64,000 nt of DNA from Mycobacteroides chelonae (GCA_014204435.1 JACHLF010000001.1:886889-950888), one strand, 5' to 3'; counted from the first letter of the stretch, positions 50,959-62,023 are shown. A program made the numbers and translations. Notes: a model not told the origin generated them from the sequence alone.

Positions 50959-53051
50959 GCAAGCCCAACAAGACACCCGTCAGCGCCGGAGTCTTCGACC
51001 CGACGCAGTTGGTCAAGGCGCTTCCCCTCGCGGTGCGCAAACTGGACCCCCGCCACATGTCCCGCAACCCGGTGATGTTCGTGGTCACGGTGGGATCGGT
51101 GTCCACCACTGTGCTTGCGGTGTTGCATCCGTCGATCTTCGCGTGGGTCATCACCGCGTGGCTTTGGTTCACGGTGGTCTTCGCGAACCTGGCCGAGGCT
51201 GTCGCCGAGGGGCGCGGCAAGGCCCAGGCGGCGAGCTTGCGAGAGGTCAAGCGCGACAACGTTGCCCGCAAGCTGGTGGGGCTGCCGGGTAGTGGCGCCG
51301 AAGATACAGTGACCGAGGAGGAAGTTCCAGGGAGTGCATTGCGCCCCGGAGATCGTGTGGTCGTGGAGGCGGGACAGGTCATCCCCGGTGACGGCGACGT
51401 GATGGAAGGAATTGCCACCGTTGACGAGTCGGCCATCACGGGAGAGTCAGCTCCCGTGGTCCGCGAATCCGGTGGTGACCGGTGTGCGGTGACCGGCGGC
51501 ACCACCGTGCTGTCGGATCGGATCGTCGTGCAGATCACGGCGGCGCCCGGCGAGTCCTTCGTCGACAGGATGATCGCTCTCGTCGAGGGCGCTGCGCGGC
51601 AGAAGACCCCGAACGAGATCGCGCTCAACATCTTGTTGGCCTCGTTGACCATCATCTTCCTGCTGGTGGTTGTCGCACTGGGTCCCATGGGCAACTACGG
51701 CGGTGAGCAACAGGATCCGGTCAAGCTCATCGCGCTGCTGGTCTGTCTGATCCCCACCACGATCGGTGCCCTGATGTCGGCCATCGGTATCGCGGGCATG
51801 GACCGGCTCGTGCAGCACAACGTGCTGGCCAAGTCCGGACGCGCCGTCGAGGCCGCCGGCGACATCGACACCGTGCTGATGGACAAGACCGGCACCATAA
51901 CGTTCGGCAATCGTCAGGCTACGGAATTTCTGGTGGCACCGGGTATCTCGCATGAGATCCTGGCCGCGGCGGCGCGAGACTCCAGCCTTGCCGATGAGAC
52001 CCCAGAGGGCCGCAGCATCGTGCAGCTGGCCGCCGGGGCGAGCGACGCGACGGGGCACGGCAGTGGGGCAGGCGCGCACGAGGGTGTGTTCGTGGCCTTC
52101 ACCGCGGCCACTCGCATAAGCGGTTTGGACACCGATGATGGCAGGCAGATCCGCAAGGGCGCCTCCGATGCGGTGTTCACTTGGGTGGCAAGCCTTTCCG
52201 GCGTGCAAGAGGACGACCTGGCAGTGGCCGCCGTCCGAAAGATCGCCGACCAGGTAGCCAGTGAGGGCGGTACCCCGCTGGTGGTGGCCGATCACGACGA
52301 CACCGTAGCCCGGCTGCTGGGTGTGATTCGACTCTCCGACGTGGTGAAACCCGGTATGGCCGAACGCTTCGCCCAGATGCGGGCCATGGGCATCCGCACC
52401 GTCATGGTGACCGGTGACAACCCGCTGACCGCCAAGCAGATCGCTTCGGAGGCAGGTGTCGACGACTTTGTCGCGGAAGCGACTCCGGAGGACAAGCTGG
52501 AGCTGCTTCGCAAGGAGCAGCAGGCCGGTCGGCTCGTCGCGATGACCGGTGACGGAACCAATGACGCCCCGGCGCTGGCGCAGGCGGATGTGGGTGTGGC
52601 GATGAACACCGGCACCTCGGCCGCCAAGGAGGCCGGGAACATGGTGGACCTGGATTCCGATCCCACCAAGCTGATCGACGTGGTGGCCATCGGCAAGCAA
52701 CTGCTGATCACCCGCGGCGCGTTGACCACGTTCTCGCTGGCCAACGATCTGGCGAAGTACTTCGCGATCCTGCCCGCGCTCTTCAGCGGCATCTATCCGC
52801 AGCTGGGTGATCTCAACATCATGCGGCTGGCCACTCCGCAGTCGGCGATCCTTTCCGCGGTCATCTTCAACGCGCTCGTGATCATTGCGCTGATTCCACT
52901 GGCGCTCGAGGGTGTTCGTTACCGGCCTGTGGGTGCCGGGGAGCTGTTGCGGCGAAACTTGTTGATCTACGGGCTCGGTGGCGTGATCGTTCCCTTCGTG
53001 GGGATCTGGCTGATCGATCTGGTTGTGCGTTTCATACCGGGAATTGGGTGA
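50955..53051 (+). CDS. kdpB: Potassium-transporting ATPase ATP-binding subunit KdpB
   Basis: 698 residues. P-type ATPase signatures: the TGES loop ([12 protein letters not shown]), the phosphorylation motif DKTGT with Asp310 ([12 protein letters not shown]), the nucleotide domain with [20 protein letters not shown], and the hinge [23 protein letters not shown]. It energises K+ uptake through KdpA. kdpC follows after 7 bp. Confidence 0.97.
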   Translation: MSKPNKTPVSAGVFDPTQLVKALPLAVRKLDPRHMSRNPVMFVVTVGSVSTTVLAVLHPSIFAWVITAWLWFTVVFANLAEAVAEGRGKAQAASLREVKRDNVARKLVGLPGSGAEDTVTEEEVPGSALRPGDRVVVEAGQVIPGDGDVMEGIATVDESAITGESAPVVRESGGDRCAVTGGTTVLSDRIVVQITAAPGESFVDRMIALVEGAARQKTPNEIALNILLASLTIIFLLVVVALGPMGNYGGEQQDPVKLIALLVCLIPTTIGALMSAIGIAGMDRLVQHNVLAKSGRAVEAAGDIDTVLMDKTGTITFGNRQATEFLVAPGISHEILAAAARDSSLADETPEGRSIVQLAAGASDATGHGSGAGAHEGVFVAFTAATRISGLDTDDGRQIRKGASDAVFTWVASLSGVQEDDLAVAAVRKIADQVASEGGTPLVVADHDDTVARLLGVIRLSDVVKPGMAERFAQMRAMGIRTVMVTGDNPLTAKQIASEAGVDDFVAEATPEDKLELLRKEQQAGRLVAMTGDGTNDAPALAQADVGVAMNTGTSAAKEAGNMVDLDSDPTKLIDVVAIGKQLLITRGALTTFSLANDLAKYFAILPALFSGIYPQLGDLNIMRLATPQSAILSAVIFNALVIIALIPLALEGVRYRPVGAGELLRRNLLIYGLGGVIVPFVGIWLIDLVVRFIPGIG

Positions 53052-53058
53052 GTTGGGA

Positions 53059-53655
53059 ATGACGAAGATCTCTCTCGCGTGGCTGCGTCAGTGCGTGGCG
53101 GGCCTGGTGGTGCTGCTGGCGCTGACGGTGGTGCTCGGCATCGCCTACCCGGCCGCGGTCTGGCTCTTCGGTCGCATCGACTCCGGCTCGGCCGAGGGCT
53201 CCGCGCTGAAGGATCGCAATGGATGTGTCGTCGGGTCCGCGCTCATCGGGGTGGATCCGCAGGCCTCCGGCGCTGACCCCTACTTCCATACGCGGGCCAG
53301 CGGTGATCCGGCTGCCGGTGCGCCGTCGAACCAGGGGCCCAACAGTGAGAAGTTGAAGGCTGACATCGAAACGCGCCGCGCCACCGTTGCCCAGCGTGAG
53401 AGCGTCGATCCCGCACGCATTCCCGCCGACGCGGTGACCGGTTCCGGTTCGAGCCTCGATCCCGACATCACCCCCGAATATGCCGCGCTACAGATACCAC
53501 GTGTCGCGGCGGCGACGGGTCTGAGTCAGACCAGGGTGAAAGAGCTCGTGGATGCACACACGTCCTCCCGGCAATGGGGCATCCTGGGAGAGCCGCGTGT
53601 CAACGTCCCCACACTGAACGTGGCACTGGGCCTGACCGGTCCACCCTGCCGATGA
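53059..53655 (+). CDS. kdpC: Potassium-transporting ATPase subunit KdpC
   Basis: 198 residues from the ATG at 53059. One membrane helix (about 11-32, VAGLVVLLALTVVLGIAYP) is followed by the extracytoplasmic domain with GSALIGVDPQASGADPYFHTRAS-type residues, SGSSLDPDITPEYAALQIPRVA and the C-terminal GEPRVNVPTLNVAL. It assists nucleotide binding by KdpB. kdpD starts 10 bp later. Confidence 0.96.
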   Translation: MTKISLAWLRQCVAGLVVLLALTVVLGIAYPAAVWLFGRIDSGSAEGSALKDRNGCVVGSALIGVDPQASGADPYFHTRASGDPAAGAPSNQGPNSEKLKADIETRRATVAQRESVDPARIPADAVTGSGSSLDPDITPEYAALQIPRVAAATGLSQTRVKELVDAHTSSRQWGILGEPRVNVPTLNVALGLTGPPCR

Positions 53656-53665
53656 AGGAGAAACG

Positions 53666-56161
53666 GTGCCTGATGGTCTTCGCGCACGCGGGACTCTACG
53701 GATCTACCTGGGAGCCGCACCCGGAGTAGGTAAGACCTACGCCATGCTCAACGAGGCACATCGGCGGGCGGGTCGCGGCACGGACGTGGTGGCCGCGACC
53801 GTGGAGACCCATGGGCGCACCAAGACCGCCGAACTCCTCGACGGGCTGGAGCTCATTCCGCCTAAGGAGACGACCTACCGTGGGACCCTCATGCACGAGC
53901 TGGACGTGGATGCGGTGCTGGCGCGCAAGCCGGCGCTGGTGCTGATCGACGAGATGGCGCATACCAACGCGCCGGGCAGCCGCAATCCCAAGCGCTGGCA
54001 GGATATCGACGAGATCCTGGACGCCGGGATCGATGTGCTGACCACCATCAATGTGCAGCACCTGGAAAGTCTGAACGACGTTGTCGAGCAGATCACCGGG
54101 ATCGTGCAGCGCGAGACCGTGCCCGACGCCGTGGTGCGCCGCGCCGAGCAAGTCGAACTGGTGGACATCACGCCGGAGGCTTTGCGGCGCAGGATGGTTC
54201 ACGGCAACGTCTATGCACCCGAGAGGGTGGGCCCGGCGCTCAGTAACTACTTTCGAACAGGCAACCTGACAGCGCTGCGCGAGATGGCGCTGTTGTGGCT
54301 CGCGGACCAGGTGGATGCCGCGCTCGCCAAATACCGGTCCGACAACAGGATTACCAAGACCTGGGAAGCGCGCGAGCGCGTGGTGGTCGCGGTGACCGGT
54401 GGAGCCGAATCGGAGACCTTGGTGCGTCGGGCGAGCCGGATCGCCGCCAAGTCGAGCGCCGAACTCCTGGTGGTGCATGTCGTGCGTGGTGACGGTCTGG
54501 TCGGGGCATCGACGGCGGTCATGGCACGGGTCCGGAGGCTGGCCAACGACATTGGCGCCTCGGTGCAGACTGTCACCGGGGACGATGTCCCACAGACGCT
54601 GCTCGACTTCGCCCGGGGCGTCAACGCCACCCAGTTGGTGATGGGCACCTCCCGGCGCTCGCGGTGGGCCAGGATCTTCGACGAGGGTGTGGCGGCGGCA
54701 GTCATCCGGGATTCGGGCGCCATAGACGTACACATGGTCACCCACGGGCATTCGGGGCCCGTCCGGTTGCGCGGCGGGGTGGTCCCCCCAGATGGACGCA
54801 AGCGGCTGGTCATCAACTGGTTGGCGGCGATCCTGGTGCCCCCGGTAACCGCCTTGTTCATCCACTTCTTCGACTCGGCGCTGGGGGTGGGCAGTAAGAG
54901 TGCGCTGTTTCTCATCGCGGTGCTGGCGGTTTCGCTGCTCGGTGGTGTGTCGACGGCGCTGGTTTCGGCCATCATCTCCGGGCTGCTGCTCAACTATCTG
55001 TTCGTCTCTCCGCGATACAGCTTCACCATCGGCGAGACCGACAACGCATTGACCATCTTGATGATCATGGTGACCGCCGTCGCGGTCGCGGCCCTGGTTG
55101 ATGCGGCCGCCACCCGGGCGCGGCAAGCGCGGCGCGCTTCTCGTGAGGCGGAACTGTTGGCGCTCTTCGCCGGCGGAGTCTTGGTGAATTCGGATCTTTC
55201 CGCCCTACTCGAACGGGTGCGCACCACCTACAACCAGACCGCGGTGAGTCTGCTGTGCGCCGAAGGACCGGCCATCGCCAGTGTGGGGGAGAACCCGCCC
55301 ACCCGCGAATCGGAGGCTGACTCGGTGTTTCGCGTCGACGACGGCGCATACGCGTTGGCGCTCAACGGGCCACCGGTGCCCTCCACCGACGCACGGGTGC
55401 TTCAGGTGGTCGCCGGCACGGCAGTGGGCCTGGTTCGTTCGGCACGCCTGGCGGAGGAGGCATCGCAGGCTTCGGCCCTTTCCGAGGCAGACCGGTTGCG
55501 ACGGGCATTGCTCTCGGCCGTCAGTCATGACCTGCGTACACCGCTGGCCGCCGTCAAGGCCGCCGTCTCCAGCCTGCGTAGTCCCGATATCGAATTCTCG
55601 CCGGAGGACACTGCGGAACTACTTGCCACGGTGGAGGAATCGACCGATCAGCTGACCGCGCTGGTGGGCAATTTGCTGGACTCGTCGCGGTTGGCGGCCG
55701 GGGTGGTCAAACCCCGCGCGGTCCCGGTGTACGTCGAAGAGATTGCGCAGCGTGCCTTGCTGGGTGCCACCGAGAACGATCGCAAGCGAGTCCACCTGGA
55801 TCTGGGCGGCGCGGTGCTCTGGGCCGACCCGGGCTTACTGGAACGCGTATTGGCCAACCTTGTCGACAATGCGCTGCGATACTCACAGGCAGATGTGCGT
55901 GTCAGCTACGAGGGGGTGGAGGACCGCACCCTGGTGATCGTCGCCGATCACGGGAAGGGGCTGGAGGCATCCAAACGCGGTGCGGCCTTCGACGCCTTCC
56001 AGAGACTCGGCGATCGCGACAACACTGTCGGTGTGGGGCTTGGTCTTTCGGTGGTGAAGGGTTTTGTGGAAGCAATGGAGGGCACGGTGAACGCGACCGA
56101 CACCGCTGGCGGCGGTCTGACCATGATCGTCGAACTACCCAGTGCCAGGCTAATTAGGTGA
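53666..56161 (+). CDS. kdpD: Sensor histidine kinase KdpD
   Basis: 831 residues from a GTG. Order: KdpD N-terminal domain (1-215) with the Walker-A-like GAAPGVGKTYAMLNEA, a universal-stress-protein domain (about 235-365), four membrane helices (about 385-485), a GAF-like domain, then the kinase core with AVSHDLRTPLAAVKAAVSSL (phosphorylated His621) and N/G boxes ANLVDNALRYS, DHGKGLE and VGVGLGLSVVKGFVEAM. It senses low K+ or turgor and phosphorylates KdpE. The kdpE start overlaps its stop. Confidence 0.96.
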   Translation: MPDGLRARGTLRIYLGAAPGVGKTYAMLNEAHRRAGRGTDVVAATVETHGRTKTAELLDGLELIPPKETTYRGTLMHELDVDAVLARKPALVLIDEMAHTNAPGSRNPKRWQDIDEILDAGIDVLTTINVQHLESLNDVVEQITGIVQRETVPDAVVRRAEQVELVDITPEALRRRMVHGNVYAPERVGPALSNYFRTGNLTALREMALLWLADQVDAALAKYRSDNRITKTWEARERVVVAVTGGAESETLVRRASRIAAKSSAELLVVHVVRGDGLVGASTAVMARVRRLANDIGASVQTVTGDDVPQTLLDFARGVNATQLVMGTSRRSRWARIFDEGVAAAVIRDSGAIDVHMVTHGHSGPVRLRGGVVPPDGRKRLVINWLAAILVPPVTALFIHFFDSALGVGSKSALFLIAVLAVSLLGGVSTALVSAIISGLLLNYLFVSPRYSFTIGETDNALTILMIMVTAVAVAALVDAAATRARQARRASREAELLALFAGGVLVNSDLSALLERVRTTYNQTAVSLLCAEGPAIASVGENPPTRESEADSVFRVDDGAYALALNGPPVPSTDARVLQVVAGTAVGLVRSARLAEEASQASALSEADRLRRALLSAVSHDLRTPLAAVKAAVSSLRSPDIEFSPEDTAELLATVEESTDQLTALVGNLLDSSRLAAGVVKPRAVPVYVEEIAQRALLGATENDRKRVHLDLGGAVLWADPGLLERVLANLVDNALRYSQADVRVSYEGVEDRTLVIVADHGKGLEASKRGAAFDAFQRLGDRDNTVGVGLGLSVVKGFVEAMEGTVNATDTAGGGLTMIVELPSARLIR

Positions 56162-56832
56162 CGCGGGTGCTGGTGGTCGACGATGAGCCACAGATCCTGC
56201 GTGCCATGCGGATCAACCTGTCGGCACGCGGCTATGAGGTGGTGACGGCTTCCTCGGGAGCGGGCGCCCTGCGCGCGGCGGCAGAGACGCAGCCCGAGGT
56301 GGTGATCCTGGACCTCGGACTGCCCGATATGGACGGCACCGAGGTATTGGCCGGGCTACGTGGCTGGACGGACGTGCCGGTCATCGTGCTCTCGGCGCGC
56401 ACCGATTCGGCGGACAAGGTGGAGGCGCTCGACGCCGGTGCTGACGACTACGTGACCAAGCCCTTTGGCATGGACGAGTTCCTGGCCCGGCTGCGGGCCG
56501 CGGTGCGCCGAGGCACACCCGATAGCGCCGAACCGGTGGTTCGTACCGAGACCTTCGACGTGGATCTTTCCTCGCACAAGGTCATCCGCGGCGGCAGAGA
56601 GGTGCACCTAACGCCCACCGAGTGGTCGATGTTGGCGGTGTTGGTGCGCAATCGCGGAAAACTGGTGGGGCAGAAAGAGCTATTGCACGAGGTATGGGGC
56701 CCGGCCTACAGCTCCGAAACCCATTATTTGCGTGTGTATCTCGCGCAGCTACGCCGCAAACTGGAAATCGATCCGGCTCATCCCAAGCATCTGCTCACCG
56801 AGGCGGGGATGGGATACCGTTTCCAGGAGTGA
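56158..56832 (+). CDS. kdpE: Response regulator KdpE
   Basis: 224 residues from a GTG. The receiver domain has the acidic pair DDE at 8-10, the phospho-acceptor Asp52 (VVILDLGLPDMDG) and the lysine in VTKPFGMDEF. The OmpR-type winged helix (about 125-224) has HLTPTEWSMLAVLVRNRGKLV and YLRVYLAQLRRKLE. It activates the kdp operon under potassium limitation. It is convergent with the gene at 56837. Confidence 0.96.
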   Translation: MTRVLVVDDEPQILRAMRINLSARGYEVVTASSGAGALRAAAETQPEVVILDLGLPDMDGTEVLAGLRGWTDVPVIVLSARTDSADKVEALDAGADDYVTKPFGMDEFLARLRAAVRRGTPDSAEPVVRTETFDVDLSSHKVIRGGREVHLTPTEWSMLAVLVRNRGKLVGQKELLHEVWGPAYSSETHYLRVYLAQLRRKLEIDPAHPKHLLTEAGMGYRFQE

Positions 56833-56836
56833 CCGC

Positions 56837-57280
56837 TTAGAACGGCGGGCGACCGAGGTCTATCTGCTGCACATCCGGGTCACAACCCGGGCGATACTTG
56901 GGCACCAACTGCCCGTAGGTAGCCCGGAAGTTGTCGGCGCCGACCTTTTCGACGGTCTCCGGGGACGCGAGAAGAAGATAGATCCCCATCGGAGTGATCC
57001 GCTTGGTGAAGCAGGTATCCACCACGGTGTAGGTCTGTCGCATGGCCGACGTCGGCACGATCTTGGGATCGCCCGGCGGGATGTAGACCAGCTCTTCGAT
57101 GTGAGGACCCCACGAACCGGACAACAACTGCGCCCGCACCTCGCTGTACGGACGCAGCAAGAGTGACTCCAGCCTCACTATCGGCTCCGCCGCGGCACTT
57201 GGCGCCCACAAAAATGACGTGCAGAAAATCGCCGCGGCTGTGATCGCGGCGATTACATAGCATTGCAGGCGTGACGTCAT
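56837..57280 (-). CDS. Small secreted protein, unknown
   Basis: 147 residues with a clear Sec signal peptide (residues 1-32, VIAAITAAAIFCTSFLWAPSAAA, cleavage after AEP-like AAA). The mature part has two cysteines (VVDTCFTKRITP and KYRPGCDPDVQ) likely forming a disulfide, and YGQLVPKYRPG near the end. No family is recognised. The start codon shares a palindrome with the divergent osmC-like gene; see 57271. Confidence 0.7.
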   Translation of the reverse strand: MTSRLQCYVIAAITAAAIFCTSFLWAPSAAAEPIVRLESLLLRPYSEVRAQLLSGSWGPHIEELVYIPPGDPKIVPTSAMRQTYTVVDTCFTKRITPMGIYLLLASPETVEKVGADNFRATYGQLVPKYRPGCDPDVQQIDLGRPPF

Positions 57281-57693
57281 TATGGGTAGAGCGTACGGGC
57301 AATCGGCGCTACACGGGACACAGCTCCCGAGGCGCGGAGGTGCTGATCGGATCCGAGACCGTCGACGGGGTCTTCACCCCCGGAGAGCTGCTCAAGATCG
57401 CGCTCGCGGCCTGCAGCGGAATGTCCAGCGACCAGCCCCTGGCACGCCGCCTCGGCCAGGACTACCAGGTGCGTATCGAGGTCAGCGGCCCCGCCGATCG
57501 GGAGCAGGAGCGCTACCCGGTGCTGGACGAGAAGATGATCATCGATCTGAGCGGGCTCACCCCCGAGGAGCGTGAGCGGGTGTTGACCGTCGTGGAACGC
57601 GCCGTCGACCAGGTCTGCACCGTGGGCCGCACGCTGAAGGCCGGAGCCGAGGTGAACTTCACGGTGGATGAGCGCTTGCGCGAAGACCGGTAG
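57271..57693 (+). CDS. OsmC-family protein
   Basis: 140 residues from a GTG: SLWVERTGNRRYTGHSSRGAEVLIGS, then TPGELLKIALAACSGMSSDQPLARRLG with the family cysteine, and VDQVCTVGRTLKAGAEVNF with the second one. Members reduce organic hydroperoxides with these two cysteines. It corresponds to Rv2923c. The start codon overlaps that of the secreted-protein gene on the other strand by 10 bp, at the palindrome TGACGTCA (57272-57279). Confidence 0.9.
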   Translation: MTSLWVERTGNRRYTGHSSRGAEVLIGSETVDGVFTPGELLKIALAACSGMSSDQPLARRLGQDYQVRIEVSGPADREQERYPVLDEKMIIDLSGLTPEERERVLTVVERAVDQVCTVGRTLKAGAEVNFTVDERLREDR

Positions 57694-57696
57694 CAG

Positions 57697-57972
57697 ATGT
57701 CGGAGGTCCGCCTATCTGCGTGGGTGCACGGGCACGTCCAGGGGGTCGGGTTCCGTTGGTGGGTGCGATCCCGCGCCCTTGAGCTCGGCTTGACCGGATA
57801 TGCCGCCAACGCGCGCGACGGCCGGGTGCACGTGGTCGCGCAGGGTGACAAGGCCTTGTGTGAACAGCTGCTTGCCAAGTTGAACAGCGGTGAAACGCCA
57901 GGTCGCGTAGACCTTGTGGTGGATAGCTGGCAGGAGCCCGGCGAGCCCATCTCCGGGTTTAGCGAGCGATAG
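57697..57972 (+). CDS. acyP: Acylphosphatase
   Basis: 91 residues. The signature [21 protein letters not shown] holds the phosphate loop and catalytic arginine, and [19 protein letters not shown] contains the catalytic asparagine. It hydrolyses acyl phosphates. It lies between osmC and smc, as in M. tuberculosis (Rv2922A). Confidence 0.95.
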   Translation: MSEVRLSAWVHGHVQGVGFRWWVRSRALELGLTGYAANARDGRVHVVAQGDKALCEQLLAKLNSGETPGRVDLVVDSWQEPGEPISGFSER

Positions 57973-57974
57973 CC

Positions 57975-58005
57975 CCCCTCGGGTCGTTTCTCGTCGCCCG
58001 AGGGG
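57975..58005. terminator. Hairpin between acyP and smc
   Basis: CCCCTCGGG (57975-57983) and CCCGAGGGG (57997-58005) form a perfect 9-bp stem with a 13-base loop. No T-run follows in either direction, so it may pause or attenuate transcription into smc rather than end it. Confidence 0.4.
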
Positions 58006-58031
58006 ATCATCGGCAGGTATTCTGGCCCGCT

Positions 58032-61000
58032 GTGCACCTCAAGAGTCTGACGCTGAAGGGCTTCAAGTCCTTTGCTTCGCCGACGACTCTGCGTCTGGAA
58101 CCCGGTATCACCTGCGTGGTCGGCCCCAATGGTTCGGGGAAGTCCAACGTCGTGGACGCCCTGTCCTGGGTGATGGGTGAGCAGGGCGCCAAGGCGCTAC
58201 GCGGCGGCAAGATGGAAGACGTCATCTTCGCGGGTACCTCCAGCCGTGCCCCGTTGGGGCGTGCCGAGGTCACCCTGACGATCGACAACTCCGATCACGC
58301 GTTGCCGATCGAGTACTCCGAGGTTTCGATCACCCGGCGCATGTTCCGGGACGGCGCCGGCGAGTACGAGATCAATGGCCAGGCCTGCCGCCTGATGGAT
58401 GTCCAGGAACTGCTGTCCGATTCGGGCATTGGCCGGGAGATGCACGTCATTGTCGGACAGGGACGCCTGTCGCAGATCCTGGAGTCTCGTCCGGAGGACC
58501 GCCGCGCGTTCGTCGAAGAAGCGGCCGGGGTGCTCAAGCACCGCAAGCGCAAAGAAAAAGCGGTCCGCAAGCTGGAGTCGATGGCCGCGAACCTGGCCCG
58601 ACTCACCGACCTCACCACCGAGCTGCGCCGTCAGCTCAAACCCCTTGGACGCCAGGCGGAAGTCGCGCGCCGCGCCGCCACCGTGCAGGCAGACCTGCGA
58701 GACGCACGACTACGCCTTGCCGCCGATGACCTCGTGTCCCGCCGTGCAGATTTCGACGGAACCAACGACGCCGAGACGGCGCTGCGCAAGGAACACGCGG
58801 AGATCACCGAGAAGCTCGATGTGGCGACTGCGTTGCTGACCGAGCACGAGACGGCGTTAAACGAGCTGATACCACAGGCCGAGTTGGCCCAACAGACCTG
58901 GTTCCGGCTCTCGGCACTAGCCGAGCGCGTCAGCGCCACCGTCCGGATCGCCGGGGAGCGAGCCAGCCACCTCGATGAGGTGGTGGCCGCGCCGACCGGA
59001 CCCGATCCGGAAGAGCTGGAGGCACAGGCCGAACGCGTCGCCGAGCAGGAACGCCTGCTGATCGCACAGCTGGAAACGGTGACCGAGCAGCTGGCCACGG
59101 CCAAGGCCGAGCTGTCCGCCCGGGAGGCGGCGGTCGCCCAGGCGCAGCGCCAACATCTGGCCGCGGTTGCCGCCGAGGCAGATCGTCGCGAAGGTTTGGC
59201 CCGGCTGACCGGCCAGGTCGACACCATGCGCACTCGGCTGGAATCCATTGAGGGCCAGGCGCAGCGGCTCACCGAGGCGATCGGGGAGGCAACGGTGCGC
59301 GGCGAGGCCGCGCAGACCGAATTCGACACCGTCAAAGCGCGCGTGGCCGAGCTGGACCAGGGCGAGGTGGGGCTGGACGAGCATCACGAGCGGTCGGTCT
59401 CCGCGTTGTCGATCGCCAATGAGCGCGTCGCGGAGTTGCAGTCGGCCGAACGTCAGGCGGAGCGCCAGATCGCCTCGCTGAAGGCGCGTATCGACGCCTT
59501 GGCCATTGGTCTGGAACGCAAAGACGGATCTGCGTGGCTGTTTGAGAACCGAAGCGGTGCTGGAATTTTCGGTTCGGTCGCACAGCTGGTCAAGGTGCGC
59601 CCGGGCTACCAGGGCGCCATCGCGACCGCGATGGGCCCGGCTGCCGACGCGGTGGCCGCGGAGAACCCGGCTGCCGCGCATGCCGCTGTCGCCGCACTGA
59701 AGGCTTCCGATGGCGGGCGCGCCGCGATCGTGTTCGGCGATTGGCCCGCGCACGCGCACGCACGCCCCGCTGTCAGCCTGCCGTCCGGCGCGCATTGGGC
59801 GACAGATCTAGTGGAGGCACCCGAGCGGCTGGCCGCTGCCGTGGCCGCGATGCTGGCCTCGGTGGTGGTCGTCGACGAACTCGGCGCCGCCATCGAGGTA
59901 GTGCTGGAAAACCCGCTGCTGCGGGCCGTGACGATCGACGGTGACCGGGTGGGTGCCGGCTGGGTCGCCGGTGGCTCGGACAAGAAGCAGAGCACGCTAG
60001 AGGTCCAGGCCGCCATCGAGGCCGCGGGAGAAGAGCTGCGGGCCACCGAGACTCAGGTGGGCGAGATCTCCGCCGCGCTGGCCGGTGCGCTCGCGGAGCA
60101 GACCGCGCGGCAAGATACGGCTGAGCAGGCGCTGGCCGCGCTCAACGAATCCGACGCCGCTATCTCGGCGGTGTACGAACAACTGGGCCGCGTTGGACAG
60201 GATGCGCGTAGCGCCGACAACGAAGTGAAAAAGCTGACGCAGCAACGTGATCAGCTGGAAGTTAACCGCGCCAAGATTGTGGAGGAGCTGGCCCAGGTCG
60301 AGTCTCGGCTGCGCAATGCCGAAGAAGCGCCCAATCTGTTCGACGACGAGCCCATCGACCGCGACGACATGGCCATTGAGCTCGAGGAAGCGCGTTCCGT
60401 CGAGATCGAGGCGCGCCTGGCGGTGCGCACCTCCGAGGAGCGGGTGAACTCGGTACGCGGCAAGGCTGATTCGTTGCGCCGGGCGGCAATGGCCGAGCGC
60501 GAGGCGCGAGCTAGGGCGGAGCGGGCCGCCGCCGCGCGGATGCGGGCCGCCGCCGTGGCCGCTGCGGTCGCCGAATCGGGACGATCGGTCGCCGCCCGTC
60601 TCGAGCGTGCGGTGGCCGCTGCGTCCGCGCGCCGCGACCAACTCGGTGCGACCCGTGCCCAGCACACCTCAGCACTGGGTGCCGTGCGCGACCAAGTTCG
60701 TGAACTCGCTGCGGCCCAGGGACGCCTGACCGATGCACTGCATCGCGACGAGGTCGCCAAGGCCCAGGCGGCCCTGCGCATCGAGCAGCTCTCCGAGCAG
60801 GTGCTCGAACAGTTCGGTATGGCCGCCGACGACCTCATCGCCGAATACGGTCCGCATGTCGAGCTGCCGCCGACCCAGCAGGAGATCGACGAGTACGAGC
60901 AGGCTCGCGAGCGCGGAGAGCAAGTGAACGCGCCCCAGCCCATGCCGTTCGACCGGGACACCCAGGAACGCCGCGCCAAGCGCGCGGAGAAGGATCTGCG

Positions 61001-61631
61001 GGAGCTGGGCAAGGTGAATCCCCTTGCCCTGGAAGAGTTTGCTGCCCTGGAGGAGCGTTACAACTTCCTGTCCACGCAGCTCGAGGACGTCAAGGCCGCC
61101 CGCAAGGACCTGCTCGATGTGGTGGCCGACGTCGATGAGCGAATCCTGCAGGTGTTCACCGAGGCGTATGCCGATGTGGAGCGCGAGTTCAAAGGCGTGT
61201 TCTCGTCGCTGTTCCCCGGCGGCGAGGGCCGGCTGGTGCTTACCGATCCCAACGACATGCTCACCACCGGCATCGAGGTGGAAGCGCGTCCACCGGGCAA
61301 GAAGGTCAAGCGCCTCTCGCTGCTGTCCGGTGGCGAGAAGTCGCTGACCGCCGTCGCGATGTTGGTGGCCATCTTCCGGGCTCGTCCGTCACCGTTCTAC
61401 GTGATGGACGAGGTCGAAGCCGCGCTCGACGATGTCAACCTGCAGCGCCTGATCGGGCTGTTCGAGCAGCTCCGCGAAAAGTCGCAGCTGATCGTCATCA
61501 CCCACCAGAAGCCGACGATGGAGGTCGCCGACGCGCTCTACGGCGTCAGCATGCGTGATGACGGCATCACGCAGGTGGTCTCGCAGCGGATGCGCGGTCT
61601 AGAGACCCAACTCGCGAGCCAAAACACCTAG
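58032..61631 (+). CDS. smc: Chromosome segregation ATPase SMC
   Basis: 1199 residues from a GTG. The N-terminal head has Walker [22 protein letters not shown], then a coiled coil, a hinge at about 510-660 ([20 protein letters not shown] and later [19 protein letters not shown]), a second coiled coil and the C-terminal head with the signature [19 protein letters not shown] and Walker [17 protein letters not shown]. It compacts and segregates the chromosome with ScpA/ScpB. A decayed gene on the other strand overlaps its last 33 bp. Confidence 0.97.
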   Translation: MHLKSLTLKGFKSFASPTTLRLEPGITCVVGPNGSGKSNVVDALSWVMGEQGAKALRGGKMEDVIFAGTSSRAPLGRAEVTLTIDNSDHALPIEYSEVSITRRMFRDGAGEYEINGQACRLMDVQELLSDSGIGREMHVIVGQGRLSQILESRPEDRRAFVEEAAGVLKHRKRKEKAVRKLESMAANLARLTDLTTELRRQLKPLGRQAEVARRAATVQADLRDARLRLAADDLVSRRADFDGTNDAETALRKEHAEITEKLDVATALLTEHETALNELIPQAELAQQTWFRLSALAERVSATVRIAGERASHLDEVVAAPTGPDPEELEAQAERVAEQERLLIAQLETVTEQLATAKAELSAREAAVAQAQRQHLAAVAAEADRREGLARLTGQVDTMRTRLESIEGQAQRLTEAIGEATVRGEAAQTEFDTVKARVAELDQGEVGLDEHHERSVSALSIANERVAELQSAERQAERQIASLKARIDALAIGLERKDGSAWLFENRSGAGIFGSVAQLVKVRPGYQGAIATAMGPAADAVAAENPAAAHAAVAALKASDGGRAAIVFGDWPAHAHARPAVSLPSGAHWATDLVEAPERLAAAVAAMLASVVVVDELGAAIEVVLENPLLRAVTIDGDRVGAGWVAGGSDKKQSTLEVQAAIEAAGEELRATETQVGEISAALAGALAEQTARQDTAEQALAALNESDAAISAVYEQLGRVGQDARSADNEVKKLTQQRDQLEVNRAKIVEELAQVESRLRNAEEAPNLFDDEPIDRDDMAIELEEARSVEIEARLAVRTSEERVNSVRGKADSLRRAAMAEREARARAERAAAARMRAAAVAAAVAESGRSVAARLERAVAAASARRDQLGATRAQHTSALGAVRDQVRELAAAQGRLTDALHRDEVAKAQAALRIEQLSEQVLEQFGMAADDLIAEYGPHVELPPTQQEIDEYEQARERGEQVNAPQPMPFDRDTQERRAKRAEKDLRELGKVNPLALEEFAALEERYNFLSTQLEDVKAARKDLLDVVADVDERILQVFTEAYADVEREFKGVFSSLFPGGEGRLVLTDPNDMLTTGIEVEARPPGKKVKRLSLLSGGEKSLTAVAMLVAIFRARPSPFYVMDEVEAALDDVNLQRLIGLFEQLREKSQLIVITHQKPTMEVADALYGVSMRDDGITQVVSQRMRGLETQLASQNT

Positions 61632-61981
61632 CGTGTGCGCACGTTCGGCTGGATCGCCCAGCACCTTGATGGCGACTTGGGTGGCACCGGCATCTCGACG
61701 TTCCTGTAGCCGGGCCGCGATCTGTTTCGGAGTTCCTTACGCGACAAGGAAATCGACCAGCCCAGGCTGGGCCGCTTCGATGCGCTGCCATGATTGGCCA
61801 GCCTCCCGTGCGGGCGCCGACCAGATGTTCACGATCGCGGTCACGATCCTGGTCCGTTCGGGGGCGAGCCGCCCAGCAACGCGGTATCAAATCCAAGGTT
61901 CTCGACGGCACACAGTTACTCGGCGTACACCGCCGAATAGGGAGTGAAGAATCCGTATGGGGCGAACTCGGGTGCGGTCAC
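61599..61981 (-). pseudogene. Remnant of an LLM-class F420-dependent oxidoreductase gene
   Basis: Read leftward, three pieces of one protein family are found. An N-terminal piece from GTG 61981 reads APYGFFTPYSAVYAE, stop, LCAVENLGFDTALLGGSPP. After a frame change comes RIVTAIVNIWSAPAREAGQS with WQRIEAAQPG, directly joined to VDFLVA, stop, then GTPKQIAARLQERRDAGATQ and VAIKVLG. In intact luciferase-like monooxygenases about 170 residues separate the middle and last pieces. So the gene has an internal deletion, two in-frame stops and a frameshift. It ends inside the 3' end of smc on the opposite strand. Confidence 0.7.
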
Positions 61982-62023
61982 CTCACGGCGAACGCATACG
62001 CCCGTCCCCGGTATTCTCTACGG

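Noticed and set aside
49047-57280. The kdp block as a mobile element
   Set aside because: No integrase, transposase, tRNA or flanking repeats, and codon use and GC match the core.
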